Below, piece after piece: positions 33,830 through 41,719 of a stretch of DNA of 64,000 nt (its first letter is position 1; each line of letters begins with the position of its first letter). Origin of the DNA: Phenylobacterium sp. Root1290 (lineage in GTDB: Bacteria; Pseudomonadota; Alphaproteobacteria; Caulobacterales; Caulobacteraceae). Under the pieces are notes generated by a model. It was not told the DNA's origin, searched no databases, and was given only the letters and a program-made list of their open reading frames with translations. The DNA lies in the NCBI RefSeq assembly GCF_001425305.1, contig NZ_LMEE01000001.1, positions 81,192 through 145,191 on the forward strand, in the 5' to 3' direction. The position numbers and the translations under genes are program-made.

Positions 33830-34825
33830 TCAGGCCAGCATCGCCTCAAGGGCGGGGGTGACGATCTCGCTCAAACCCTCGCCCGTGTCCACCAGGAAAT
33901 GGGCCGCGACCTCATGCCGGACGGCGAAGTCGAGGCCCTCTCGCGGGCCCAGGACGCTCAGCGCGGTGCAGAGCGCGTCGGCGTCGATGCACTCGGCTGC
34001 GATAACGCTGACCGAGCGCAGTCCGTTGGCGATGGGGCGGCCGATTCGCGGGTCGAGCGTGTGGCTGTAGCGACGGCCGTCATGATCGAGGAAGCGGCGA
34101 TAATCGCCCGAGGTCGCGATGGAGAGGCCGTGGAGCGCCACGCGAATCGGCCCGGCCGGGAAGGCCGCGTCTGGGGGCGTCTCGATCTCCACCAGCCACG
34201 GCTCGCCGTCCGGCTTGACGCCAGCGCCACGAAGCTCGCCGCCGATCTCCACTAGGTGGTCGGCCAGTCCCAGGTGAGAGAGGGCGCGTGACACATCGTC
34301 GACGCCAAAGCCCTTGGCGATGCCCGACAGGTCCAGATGCAGGCCGCCGGGTTGGAACATCCGCGCTCCGGTCAAGGCCAGCCGATCCCAGCCCCCGGTG
34401 GCCATCGCGGCTTCGATTTGCGCTGCAGTCGGCGGGGTGGAGACCGGTCCGGGAGGGCCGAAGCCCCATAGGTCGACCAGCCGACCGGCGGCCGGATCGA
34501 ATGCGCCGCCGCTGAGCTCGGCCCAGAGCAGGGCGCGCTGCATGACGTGCAGAAAGCCTGGCGGAAGATCCAGCCACGCGCCGGCCGGCGCGTGATTGAA
34601 CTGGGAGAGCTGGGAGGCGGGCTCCCAGTTGCTCATCTGGGCGATGACGCCGTTGAGCAGCGCCTGGACCTTGGCGCGGATCGGCTCCACGTCCAGGCTG
34701 GCGGGGGCGAAGGCCTTGACGCTCCAGACGACGCCCATGGTCGGACCGCCGAATTCGACCGGATGCTCGCCGCGTGGCCGAAGGGCCTGCGGCGAGAGCT
34801 CCAGCGGAACAGCGACCCGCGTCAT
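33830..34825 (-). CDS. apbE: FAD:protein FMN transferase ApbE
   Basis: 331 residues. Attaches FMN through a phosphoester bond to Thr/Ser of exported flavoproteins. Conserved elements include [14 protein letters not shown] at the N-terminus, [83 protein letters not shown] and the metal-binding [16 protein letters not shown]. There is no obvious signal peptide, which is unusual because many ApbE proteins are periplasmic; an alternative start or non-classical export is possible. The ATG overlaps the DUF4198 stop (TGATG), as the last gene of a four-gene operon. Confidence 0.93.
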   Translation of the reverse strand: MTRVAVPLELSPQALRPRGEHPVEFGGPTMGVVWSVKAFAPASLDVEPIRAKVQALLNGVIAQMSNWEPASQLSQFNHAPAGAWLDLPPGFLHVMQRALLWAELSGGAFDPAAGRLVDLWGFGPPGPVSTPPTAAQIEAAMATGGWDRLALTGARMFQPGGLHLDLSGIAKGFGVDDVSRALSHLGLADHLVEIGGELRGAGVKPDGEPWLVEIETPPDAAFPAGPIRVALHGLSIATSGDYRRFLDHDGRRYSHTLDPRIGRPIANGLRSVSVIAAECIDADALCTALSVLGPREGLDFAVRHEVAAHFLVDTGEGLSEIVTPALEAMLA

Positions 34826-35643
34826 CAGTCGGGCAGGACTTCCAGGGTCGTCACGTAGGCGGCGCTGCGTTCGGCGCCGGGGATGCTGCTTTGACCGCCG
34901 CGGACGGAGGCTTCCAGCCAGTACATGCCGGCCGCCGGCCACTTCACCGTGAACGCGCCCTGGGCGTCGGTCTTCAGCTTCAGTTCGGTGGTGGAGGCGC
35001 TGTAGCGGTTGCCGCCGGCGACGACTTCCACCTCGACGTCGGCCGCGGGCTTGCCGTCGATGACCAGCTTGAAGGTCGCCGGCTCGCTGGCCACCAGGTC
35101 GTTCGGGTGGGTGACGGGATCCAGCTCCAGACCCCTGCCGGTCAGCTTCAGAGCTTCCTTGGTCGGCGAGCCCCGGGTGGCGAAGACTTCCAGCCGGCGG
35201 GCGTTCTCCGTGACCTTCACGTCCGTCGCGTCCTTCGGGATCGCGGTCGCCAGGTCGGCGGCCGGGCCACGCCAGCGCTTCTGCTCGCCGCCCTGCTTGT
35301 ACGAGGCGCCGACGCCGTCGCTGACATTGGCGATCTTGTAGGTGCCCGGCTGGCTCAACTGGACGTCGAAGGTGCTGCGGTACTTGCCGGTCGCGCCGTT
35401 CTTGATCTCGCCCTTCGAGCCGTCCGGCGCGATGACCGAGATGCCGTCGAGGCGCATCGGGACATGGTCGAAGTAGAAGAGGTCGTTGGAGACGGCCGCG
35501 TCGACCGTGATCCACGGATCGGTGCCCGACAGGACGGTCGCCGAGGGCAGAAGCCACTGGCGGTGCGCGCTGGCGGCGGCCGGGATCGCCAGGATGGCGA
35601 CGACGGAGACGGCGGCCAGGGCGCCGCGACGGATCATGTGCAT
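34825..35643 (-). CDS. DUF4198 periplasmic protein
   Basis: 272 residues with a signal peptide (about 1-26, ending AASA before HRQWLLPS). The remainder is a beta-sandwich-type DUF4198 domain: SHRQWLLPSATVLSG-like start, FYFDHVPMRLDGISVIAPDG, a nickel/cobalt-uptake-like carboxypeptidase-regulatory fold, and AQGAFTVKWPAAGMYWLEASV. DUF4198 proteins are associated with metal uptake and, in this arrangement, with ApbE and PepSY proteins. It lies between DUF2271 and apbE in the operon; 11 bases separate it from the upstream stop. Confidence 0.88.
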   Translation of the reverse strand: MHMIRRGALAAVSVVAILAIPAAASAHRQWLLPSATVLSGTDPWITVDAAVSNDLFYFDHVPMRLDGISVIAPDGSKGEIKNGATGKYRSTFDVQLSQPGTYKIANVSDGVGASYKQGGEQKRWRGPAADLATAIPKDATDVKVTENARRLEVFATRGSPTKEALKLTGRGLELDPVTHPNDLVASEPATFKLVIDGKPAADVEVEVVAGGNRYSASTTELKLKTDAQGAFTVKWPAAGMYWLEASVRGGQSSIPGAERSAAYVTTLEVLPD

Positions 35644-35654
35644 GCTTCTATCCT

Positions 35655-36170
35655 CTACGGCTTGACGGTGACGCTGATGGCGCCGAGTTCGCTGGCCCCC
35701 TTGGCGGAGGACGTGGCGCGAGCCTTGGGCGGCCATTGGAACGGAGCCCGCAGCACTTCGACGCCGCCGACCTCACGGGCCGCTTCGACGACGATGTTGT
35801 ACTGGCCGGCCGGCAGGGTCCCCAGCGGTGCGGCGCCGCCCTTGAACACGACTTGATGCTTGCCGGGCGCACGGGTCGCGGCGCTGATCCCGTCGGCGGG
35901 AAGGGTCATGTCGCGGCCGGCGCGGCGCCACCACTGGCGCATGTCCTTGAGCCACTTCTGGCCTTCCTGGTTCTTCAGCTTGACGTCGTACCAGACGGCC
36001 AGGGTCTTCACCGCGGTCTTGTCAGGATTCTCGATCCAGACCGCGACGTACGGGCGATGGTACTCGGCCACGTTCAGGCGCGGGATTTCCAGGCTGAGCT
36101 CGAGATCCGCCGCGAGCGCGGGGCCCGCCATCAGGCCCGTGAAGGCTGCGGTGTAGATCGGCAGGCGCAT
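35655..36170 (-). CDS. DUF2271 periplasmic protein with a candidate FMN-attachment motif
   Basis: 171 residues with a signal peptide (about 1-20, ending ALA). The DUF2271 domain follows: LELSLEIPRLNVAEYHRPYVAVWIEN, TLAVWYDVK, WLKDMRQWWRRAGR. Residues 93-99 read DGISAAT, close to the D-x-x-S/T-x-A-T sequences to which ApbE attaches FMN in NqrC and RnfG. With apbE in the same operon, Thr99 is a plausible FMN carrier. The function is probably periplasmic electron transfer linked to iron handling, which is inference. Confidence 0.85.
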   Translation of the reverse strand: MRLPIYTAAFTGLMAGPALAADLELSLEIPRLNVAEYHRPYVAVWIENPDKTAVKTLAVWYDVKLKNQEGQKWLKDMRQWWRRAGRDMTLPADGISAATRAPGKHQVVFKGGAAPLGTLPAGQYNIVVEAAREVGGVEVLRAPFQWPPKARATSSAKGASELGAISVTVKP

Positions 36171-36181
36171 GTCGTCTCCGG

Positions 36182-36859
36182 TCAGTGAATGAAGATGAGG
36201 GCGAGGATCAGCGGAATGGCAAGGCCCAGCCCGACGAGAGGCCAGGTGATCTTGCGGGCCTTGGAGTGCAGTTGCAGCAGCACCAGGCCGGTGATGCAGA
36301 ACACCACGCAGCCAAGGGCGAAGATGTCGATGAACAGGCTCCAGGCCGCACCGGTGTTACGGCCCTTGTGGAGATCGTTGAGGTAGGCGACCGGGCCGCG
36401 GCTGGTGTTCTCGTGTACGACCGCGCCGGTGCCGGCGTCGAAGGTCACCCAGCCGTCGCCGCCGGGGCGCGGCAGGGAGACATAGGCTTCTTCATCCGAC
36501 CACTCGATGGCCGCGGCTTTTGGAGCCTTGACGCCCATGTCCTTGGCCAGCCAGGCGCGGATGGGGTCGGGCAGGGCGCCTTGCTCGGCCTGGGCGGCCT
36601 TGGCGACGCTCAGCAGTTCGGGCGGAAGCTGACCCTCGACCTCGACCGTATTCGGTTTGGCCTCGATGGCGCCGGCGTGGTTGAGGGTGATGCCTGTGAT
36701 CGCAAAGAGCAGCATGCCTATCAGGCAGACGGCGGCGCTGATCCAGTGCCACTTGACCATCTGACGCATCAGGGCGGCACGGCGCTGGGCCTTACGCTTG
36801 GCCTTGGCCTTTTCCTCGTCGATGGCCGCCTTGGCGTCCACGAGCTCCGAAGCCGACAA
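36182..36859 (-). CDS. PepSY-associated membrane protein
   Basis: 225 residues. The charged cytoplasmic N-terminus is followed by a membrane helix (WISAAVCLIGMLLFAITGITLNH), a periplasmic PepSY-like region with conserved WVTFDAGTGAVV and LNDLHKGRNTGAAW, and two C-terminal helices (LFIDIFALGCVVFCITGLVLL and WPLVGLGLAIPLILALIFI). PepSY-TM proteins are found with TonB-dependent siderophore systems, and some act as ferric reductases. It is the first gene of the DUF2271 / DUF4198 / apbE operon, with a Fur-like box about 70 bases upstream of its start. Confidence 0.88.
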   Translation of the reverse strand: MSASELVDAKAAIDEEKAKAKRKAQRRAALMRQMVKWHWISAAVCLIGMLLFAITGITLNHAGAIEAKPNTVEVEGQLPPELLSVAKAAQAEQGALPDPIRAWLAKDMGVKAPKAAAIEWSDEEAYVSLPRPGGDGWVTFDAGTGAVVHENTSRGPVAYLNDLHKGRNTGAAWSLFIDIFALGCVVFCITGLVLLQLHSKARKITWPLVGLGLAIPLILALIFIH

Positions 36860-36927
36860 GATTTGTTTCCTCGCAAGTGCTGGTAGCGGGTCGCACTAAC
36901 AAGGCCAGGAACTCAACGCAAGCTAGT

Positions 36928-36942
36928 TGAGAACAATTCTCA
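36928..36942. promoter_or_regulatory. Fur-like iron box upstream of the PepSY/ApbE operon
   Basis: TGAGAACAATTCTCA is an inverted repeat in the 7-1-7 layout of a Fur site (TGATAAT-N-ATTATCA), agreeing at 11 of 14 arm positions. It lies 69 bases upstream of the PepSY gene start in an otherwise AT-richer stretch, in the 101-base gap after the Nudix gene. Iron-dependent repression of the operon is inferred. Confidence 0.6.
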
Positions 36943-36960
36943 TTTGAAATGTTCGGATGC

Positions 36961-37677
36961 TTAGAGGTGGCTCACTCGCGTCGCGCCGACTCCGAAGCGC
37001 ATGAACGGACGCGGGCGATCTGGGTCCTCCAGCCGCTGGATGGCCTCGCCGATCACCGTACGAGTGACGGCAGGCAAGGGCAGGGCGATGGCTTCGTCGA
37101 AGTCGACCCAGGCGATTTCTTCCAGTTCCCCGCAGTCGGGGCGGCGCTCCAGGCTGATCAGCCGCTCGGCGTCGGCCATCAGGAACCAGGTGTCGAAGCG
37201 CTTGGCCAGCATCGGCGGCGTCACGGCGCGCGCGACGATCTCAAGGGCCTCCAGGTCCGCCGCGGCGCCTTCGGCTGCGAATTCGCGCCAGGGCCCGGCC
37301 ACTGGACGGGCCGGCGCCTGCTTGGCCAGAAGCAGGCCTGCTTCTTCGTAGGTCTCGCGGATGGCGGTGAGCGCCAGGGCGCGGCCGCGGTTCATCGGGA
37401 TGTGCGCCTCGAACCGCGCAGCGACGTCGGGCTTGAGGTCGGTCGCGAAGGGCGCGCGAAAGTCGCTGCGGTCGATTCGGCCGCCCGGGAAGACCCAGAG
37501 GTTCGGCATGAAGTCGTGGCCGCTGTGGCGCTTGCCCATCAGCACCTGCGGCTTGCTGCGGTCGCGCCGCACGATGAGCAGGGTCGCAGCGTTGCGCGGC
37601 TTCACGGCGCGGGCGCCGGGGGCCCGCATGCGGCCGCCTTCGGGCGGGCGGTTGGTCGGAACGACGGTGGTGGTCAT
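36961..37677 (-). CDS. Nudix hydrolase family protein
   Basis: 238 residues. The Nudix helix core RETYEEAGLLL is present (near residues 107-117), preceded by WVFPGGRIDRSDF. The arrangement with a 40-residue insertion between the GG and the box is typical of the long Nudix proteins related to NUDT19 and some CoA pyrophosphatases. The substrate is not deducible; NUDT19-like enzymes cleave CoA esters. The gene is divergent from the PAP2 gene at 37789. Confidence 0.88.
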   Translation of the reverse strand: MTTTVVPTNRPPEGGRMRAPGARAVKPRNAATLLIVRRDRSKPQVLMGKRHSGHDFMPNLWVFPGGRIDRSDFRAPFATDLKPDVAARFEAHIPMNRGRALALTAIRETYEEAGLLLAKQAPARPVAGPWREFAAEGAAADLEALEIVARAVTPPMLAKRFDTWFLMADAERLISLERRPDCGELEEIAWVDFDEAIALPLPAVTRTVIGEAIQRLEDPDRPRPFMRFGVGATRVSHL

Positions 37678-37788
37678 GAAACAACTGTATGACTCGATCT
37701 GAGTCCTGGGAACGGCGACGTAGCGTCAACTTCGGATCGCGCGGCGGACCGGCGTGTTCACACAGTCGAGCTCGAACGAAGGTTACGC

Positions 37789-38475
37789 ATGATCGACCGT
37801 CTGAAATCCCTTTTCGGAAAGCTGGAGACGCGGACCCTGGTCCTGCTGTTGGCCCTGGTCGGCGCGCCGTGGCTTTTTCTTTCGGTGGCGGACGAAGTAT
37901 CCGAGGGCGAGACCGAGGCCCTCGATCAGAGCCTGCTCCTGGCGATGCGCACGCCGGGCCGGCCCGCCGATCCGGTGGGGCCTGGCTGGCTGGAGGAGGC
38001 GGTCCGCGACGTCACCGCGCTTGGCGGGTTCACGGTGCTGACTCTGCTGACCATCGTGGCGACGCTGCTGCTCGTCTTCCACCAACGCCGGCGAGAGGCG
38101 CTGATCTTCGCGGGGACGGTGATCGCCGCGCAGATCTCCAGCGAGCTGCTCAAAGGCCTCTATGAGCGCGAGCGCCCGTCGTTGGTGGCGCACGGCAGCT
38201 ATGTCTACTCGCACAGTTTTCCATCGGGGCACTCGGCGATGGCCGCGGCGGTGTTCCTGACCCTGGCCACGGTGGTGGCGAGCGTCGAGCCGCGTCGGCG
38301 CACCAAGGCCCTGATCTATGGGCTCGCGATCATCGCCGTGCTCGGGGTCGGGGTCAGCCGGGTCTATCTGGGCGTGCATTGGCCGACCGACGTGTTGGGC
38401 GGCTGGGTGCTGGGCGCCAGCTGGGCTCTGGCGGCCTGGTTGCTCCTGGCGCTGTCCGGACCCCGCAAAATCTGA
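37789..38475 (+). CDS. PAP2-family membrane phosphatase
   Basis: 228 residues with about six membrane helices. The three phosphatase motifs are present: KGLYERERPS (C1, K-x6-RP), PSGH in HSFPSGHSAMAAAV (C2) and SRVYLGVHWPTDVLGG (C3). Such enzymes dephosphorylate phosphatidic acid, undecaprenyl pyrophosphate or related lipids at the periplasmic face. The first 25 residues are cytoplasmic. It stands alone upstream of the Kef-type gene. Confidence 0.92.
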   Translation: MIDRLKSLFGKLETRTLVLLLALVGAPWLFLSVADEVSEGETEALDQSLLLAMRTPGRPADPVGPGWLEEAVRDVTALGGFTVLTLLTIVATLLLVFHQRRREALIFAGTVIAAQISSELLKGLYERERPSLVAHGSYVYSHSFPSGHSAMAAAVFLTLATVVASVEPRRRTKALIYGLAIIAVLGVGVSRVYLGVHWPTDVLGGWVLGASWALAAWLLLALSGPRKI

Positions 38476-38593
38476 CGTGGAAGCCTGCGATGACGCTGAT
38501 GTGTCCGACCGGAGTGATCATTTCTGGTTGATCTGAAGGCCCGGCGTCGCAATTTCCACGGTGGGAACCCCTGACAACTCTCCACGGAGGCAC

Positions 38594-40567
38594 ATGCCCC
38601 ATCATACGCCGCTGATCGCCACCATCGTTGCGGGCCTTGTGGCCGCCTTTGTCCTCGGTGCGCTCGCCCAGCGCCTGAGGCTTTCACCATTGGTGGGTTA
38701 TCTGCTGGCGGGGGTGATCGTCGGGCCGTTCACGCCGGGCTACGTGGCCGATCAGAAGATCGCCAACGAGCTGGCGGAGATCGGCGTCATCCTGCTGATG
38801 TTCGGGGTGGGGTTGCACTTCTCGCTCAAGGATTTGCTGGCGGTGCGCAAGATCGCCGTGCCTGGCGCCCTGGCGCAGATGGGTGTGGCGACGATCCTCG
38901 GCATCGGGCTCTCGGCCTTGCTCGGATGGCCGCTGATGGCAGGTCTGGTCTTCGGATTGGCGCTATCGGTCGCTTCGACGGTGGTGCTGCTACGCGCGCT
39001 GCAGGAGCGGCGTCTCGTGCAGACAGAGCGAGGCAAGATCGCGGTCGGCTGGCTGATCGTCGAGGATCTGGCGATGGTCCTGGCGCTGGTCCTGCTGCCG
39101 GCTCTGGCGGGCGCGATGAAGGCTGGCGAAGGGGCCGCCGATCCGCTGACGGCCTGGGGCGTGCCGCTGGGAATCACCCTGCTGAAGGTCGGCGGCTTCG
39201 TCGCCTTCATGCTGATCGTTGCGCGCCGGGCTGTGCCTTGGCTGCTGCACTACGTCGCCCATACCGGATCTCGGGAGCTGTTCCGGCTGGCGGTGTTCGC
39301 CATCGCCTTGGGCATCGCCTTCGGCGCGGCCATGCTGTTCGGGGTCTCCTTCGCCCTGGGCGCCTTCTTCGCGGGCATGATCCTGGCGGAATCCGAGCTT
39401 AGCCACCGCGCGGCCGAGGAGACGCTGCCTCTGCGCGACGCCTTCGCAGTGCTGTTCTTCGTCTCGGTGGGGATGCTGTTCAATCCCTTTGTCGTGCTGG
39501 CTAACCCGCTCACCGTCCTGGCCGTCCTCGCCATTGTGATCATCGGCAAGTCGTTGGCCGCCTACGCCATCCTCAAGCTGTTCAAGCGTTCGGACACGAC
39601 GGCGATCACCGTCGCCGCCAGCCTGGCCCAGATCGGCGAATTCTCGTTTATTCTCGCTGGATTGGGGGTCGACCTTGAGATCCTGCCGCGGGAAGGGCGC
39701 GACCTCATTCTGGCGGGCGCAATCTTCTCGATCATGCTCAACCCGTTGATTTTCGCCTTCGCCACCCGCGCGCCGAAGGCAGCGCCGGCCGAGCCGACCG
39801 CGCCCGCACCGGTCGCGCCCGAGCCGGAGCCCGCCAACGATCTGGCGCCTACCGCGCTTAGCGGCCACGTAGTGGTCGTCGGTTACGGCCGCGTTGGCCA
39901 GGCGGTCACTGCAGGCCTCAAGGCGCATACCACGCCCTTCGTGCTGGTGGAGGCCGAGCCGGAGTTCGCGGCCAAGGCGGCCGAGCAGGGCTATGAGGTC
40001 ATCATCGGCTCGGCCGTCGAAACCCGCGTGCTGGAGGCGGCCGGCGTGCCGCGGGCGGCGCGCATGTATGTCGCGGTCGCCGATGGCTTCGAATGCGGCG
40101 GCGTGGTCGACCATGCCCGCAAGGCGAACGCCAGCCTGGAGATCATTGCGCGGGCCCATTCAGACGCGGAGGCCGCCCACCTGTTCGCCCACGGCGCCGA
40201 CCGGGTCGTCATGGGCGAGGCGGAGATCGCCCGCGGCATGCTCGAGGACCTGACCATTCCAGCACAAGCTCCCGAGCCGGCCGGCGAGGTCGTCGAGTTC
40301 GTGCCGAGCGCTCCGCGCCTGTTGATCCTCGATGACGCGGAACGCGCTGTGCTGGCCGCAGTGCGCACCTTCGACATCTGGCCCGGCGAAGCGATTTCCT
40401 GGGCCGCGGTGCACGAAGCCGCCGTCCTGCGTGGCTACAATCCCGAACGCCTGGACCATGCATTCGAGACCCTGCGCGCCAAGGACTGCCTACGCGATCT
40501 GGATCAGGACCGAATAACCCTGACCAAGCAGGGGTTCCTGGCGGCGCTGCAGCCAGCGGCGGCCTAG
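38594..40567 (+). CDS. CPA2-family monovalent cation:proton antiporter (Kef/YbaL type)
   Basis: 657 residues. The N-terminal 380 or so residues form a 12-13 helix Na+/H+ exchanger fold (GYLLAGVIVGPFTPGYV, GLALSVASTVVLLRAL, GEFSFILAGLG). A Pro/Ala-rich linker precedes a TrkA-N (RCK) domain beginning HVVVVGYGRVGQAVTAGLKA, with the Rossmann GxGxxG. This is the layout of glutathione-gated K+ efflux systems and of YbaL. No KefF/KefG ancillary subunit is adjacent. The ATG at 38594 follows CGGAGG; an upstream GTG is less likely. Confidence 0.9.
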   Translation: MPHHTPLIATIVAGLVAAFVLGALAQRLRLSPLVGYLLAGVIVGPFTPGYVADQKIANELAEIGVILLMFGVGLHFSLKDLLAVRKIAVPGALAQMGVATILGIGLSALLGWPLMAGLVFGLALSVASTVVLLRALQERRLVQTERGKIAVGWLIVEDLAMVLALVLLPALAGAMKAGEGAADPLTAWGVPLGITLLKVGGFVAFMLIVARRAVPWLLHYVAHTGSRELFRLAVFAIALGIAFGAAMLFGVSFALGAFFAGMILAESELSHRAAEETLPLRDAFAVLFFVSVGMLFNPFVVLANPLTVLAVLAIVIIGKSLAAYAILKLFKRSDTTAITVAASLAQIGEFSFILAGLGVDLEILPREGRDLILAGAIFSIMLNPLIFAFATRAPKAAPAEPTAPAPVAPEPEPANDLAPTALSGHVVVVGYGRVGQAVTAGLKAHTTPFVLVEAEPEFAAKAAEQGYEVIIGSAVETRVLEAAGVPRAARMYVAVADGFECGGVVDHARKANASLEIIARAHSDAEAAHLFAHGADRVVMGEAEIARGMLEDLTIPAQAPEPAGEVVEFVPSAPRLLILDDAERAVLAAVRTFDIWPGEAISWAAVHEAAVLRGYNPERLDHAFETLRAKDCLRDLDQDRITLTKQGFLAALQPAAA

Positions 40568-40813
40568 GAACGCTCGGATCCGAATTCAGGGGCGTCGGCG
40601 CCAGCACCGGCGGGACATCGCGCTGGTCAGACGTCCGATGCTCGGGTCGCAACGAATCGCGCCGTGTTCGGTGATCAAGATCGATGATGCGAAATTCTCA
40701 TAGCATTATGAAAAATAAGGAACTTTGCCTGCGACCCTAGAGCGCAGTGTCAAGTAGCATTCAGTAAACAACCTTCACCGCACGGTTGGCTGTTTGACCG
40801 AGGAGATTCCTGC

Positions 40814-41719
40814 GTGCTGACACGCTTTGAGAAGCCGGGCGCGAAGACCACGGCGGCGGAGATCAGTCGCAATTTCGGACATTGGCAGGACCGGGCCATG
40901 CAGGAGCCGGTTCTCGTCACCCACCATGGACGCCCGCGCCTCGTCCTGCTCTCGGCGGAGGAGTTCGTCAGGCTGAGCGAGAACGCCGCCGAGCAGCCGG
41001 CCGAGGCGGCGGAGGATTTCATCGATCTGGCCCGCGCGAGCTTCCTCGCCAACATGTTCGAGGGATTCATGGTCTTCGACCGTGATCTGAAAGTTCGCTT
41101 CCTCAACCAAGTGGCCGTCTCGAGCGCAGGCCACTTGCCCCAGGAGTTGGTTGGCAGGCTGATCGACGACCCAGAATTCGGGGAGCAAGGGAAGCTGTTG
41201 GCCGATCGCCTGCGCCGCGTGTTGCGCACCGGAGAAGCGCTGCAGTTCGAGTCCCGCGGGTTCTTCAATCAGCACCGGTTCTACGAGAGCAAGGCGTTCC
41301 CGCTTGGCGATGGCGTCGGCCTGACTTTCTGCCAGCTCACCGAGCTATTCGACCTGCGCCAGGACCTCGCGGCAAAACGCGCCCGGGAGCAGGCGGTCGA
41401 AGGACTGGATCTGATCGGGCAGCTGGTGGTGAACCCGATGGGGTTCGTTCAGCAAGCCAATGCCGCCTTCTGTCGCCTCATCGGGGCGCAGGAGTCCGAG
41501 GTGCTCGGCGCCAGGATGGGAGACCTCGTTGCGCCGGCGTCTCGTCAGACCTTCGAGAAGGATATGAGCGCCTTGCTTCAGGGAGCCGCCGAGACCCATG
41601 CGGGGCAGGTGGAACTCATGATCTGCGGCCAGCCGGGCGCTGTGCGCCTGTCGGCCGTACGCCAGCGCCACAATGATGTCTGCACCGGCCTGGTGATCGC
41701 CTGTATGGCGTCCGCCTAG
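40814..41719 (+). CDS. Phd/YefM-like antitoxin domain fused to two PAS domains
   Basis: 301 residues with a GTG start. Residues about 8-55 are a Phd/YefM fold (TAAEISRNFGHWQDRAMQEPVLVTHHGRPRLVLLSAEEF), normally the DNA-binding part of a type II antitoxin. Two PAS domains follow: PAS1 about 72-178 (FEGFMVFDRDLKVRFLNQVA) and PAS2 about 195-298 (GQLVVNPMGFVQQANAAF, ESEVLGARMGDLVAP), joined by a helix. There is no toxin gene next to it, no kinase and no GGDEF. It probably works as a PAS-regulated DNA-binding protein. The upstream 246 bases contain an AT-rich patch (40690-40720), possibly the promoter. Its stop shares CTAG with rnr. Confidence 0.8.
   Translation: MLTRFEKPGAKTTAAEISRNFGHWQDRAMQEPVLVTHHGRPRLVLLSAEEFVRLSENAAEQPAEAAEDFIDLARASFLANMFEGFMVFDRDLKVRFLNQVAVSSAGHLPQELVGRLIDDPEFGEQGKLLADRLRRVLRTGEALQFESRGFFNQHRFYESKAFPLGDGVGLTFCQLTELFDLRQDLAAKRAREQAVEGLDLIGQLVVNPMGFVQQANAAFCRLIGAQESEVLGARMGDLVAPASRQTFEKDMSALLQGAAETHAGQVELMICGQPGAVRLSAVRQRHNDVCTGLVIACMASA

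Noticed and set aside
34826..35557. Long N-terminal extension of ApbE reaching into the DUF4198 gene
   Set aside because: The extension is the antiframe of the DUF4198 coding region; ApbE homology begins at the ATG at 34825.
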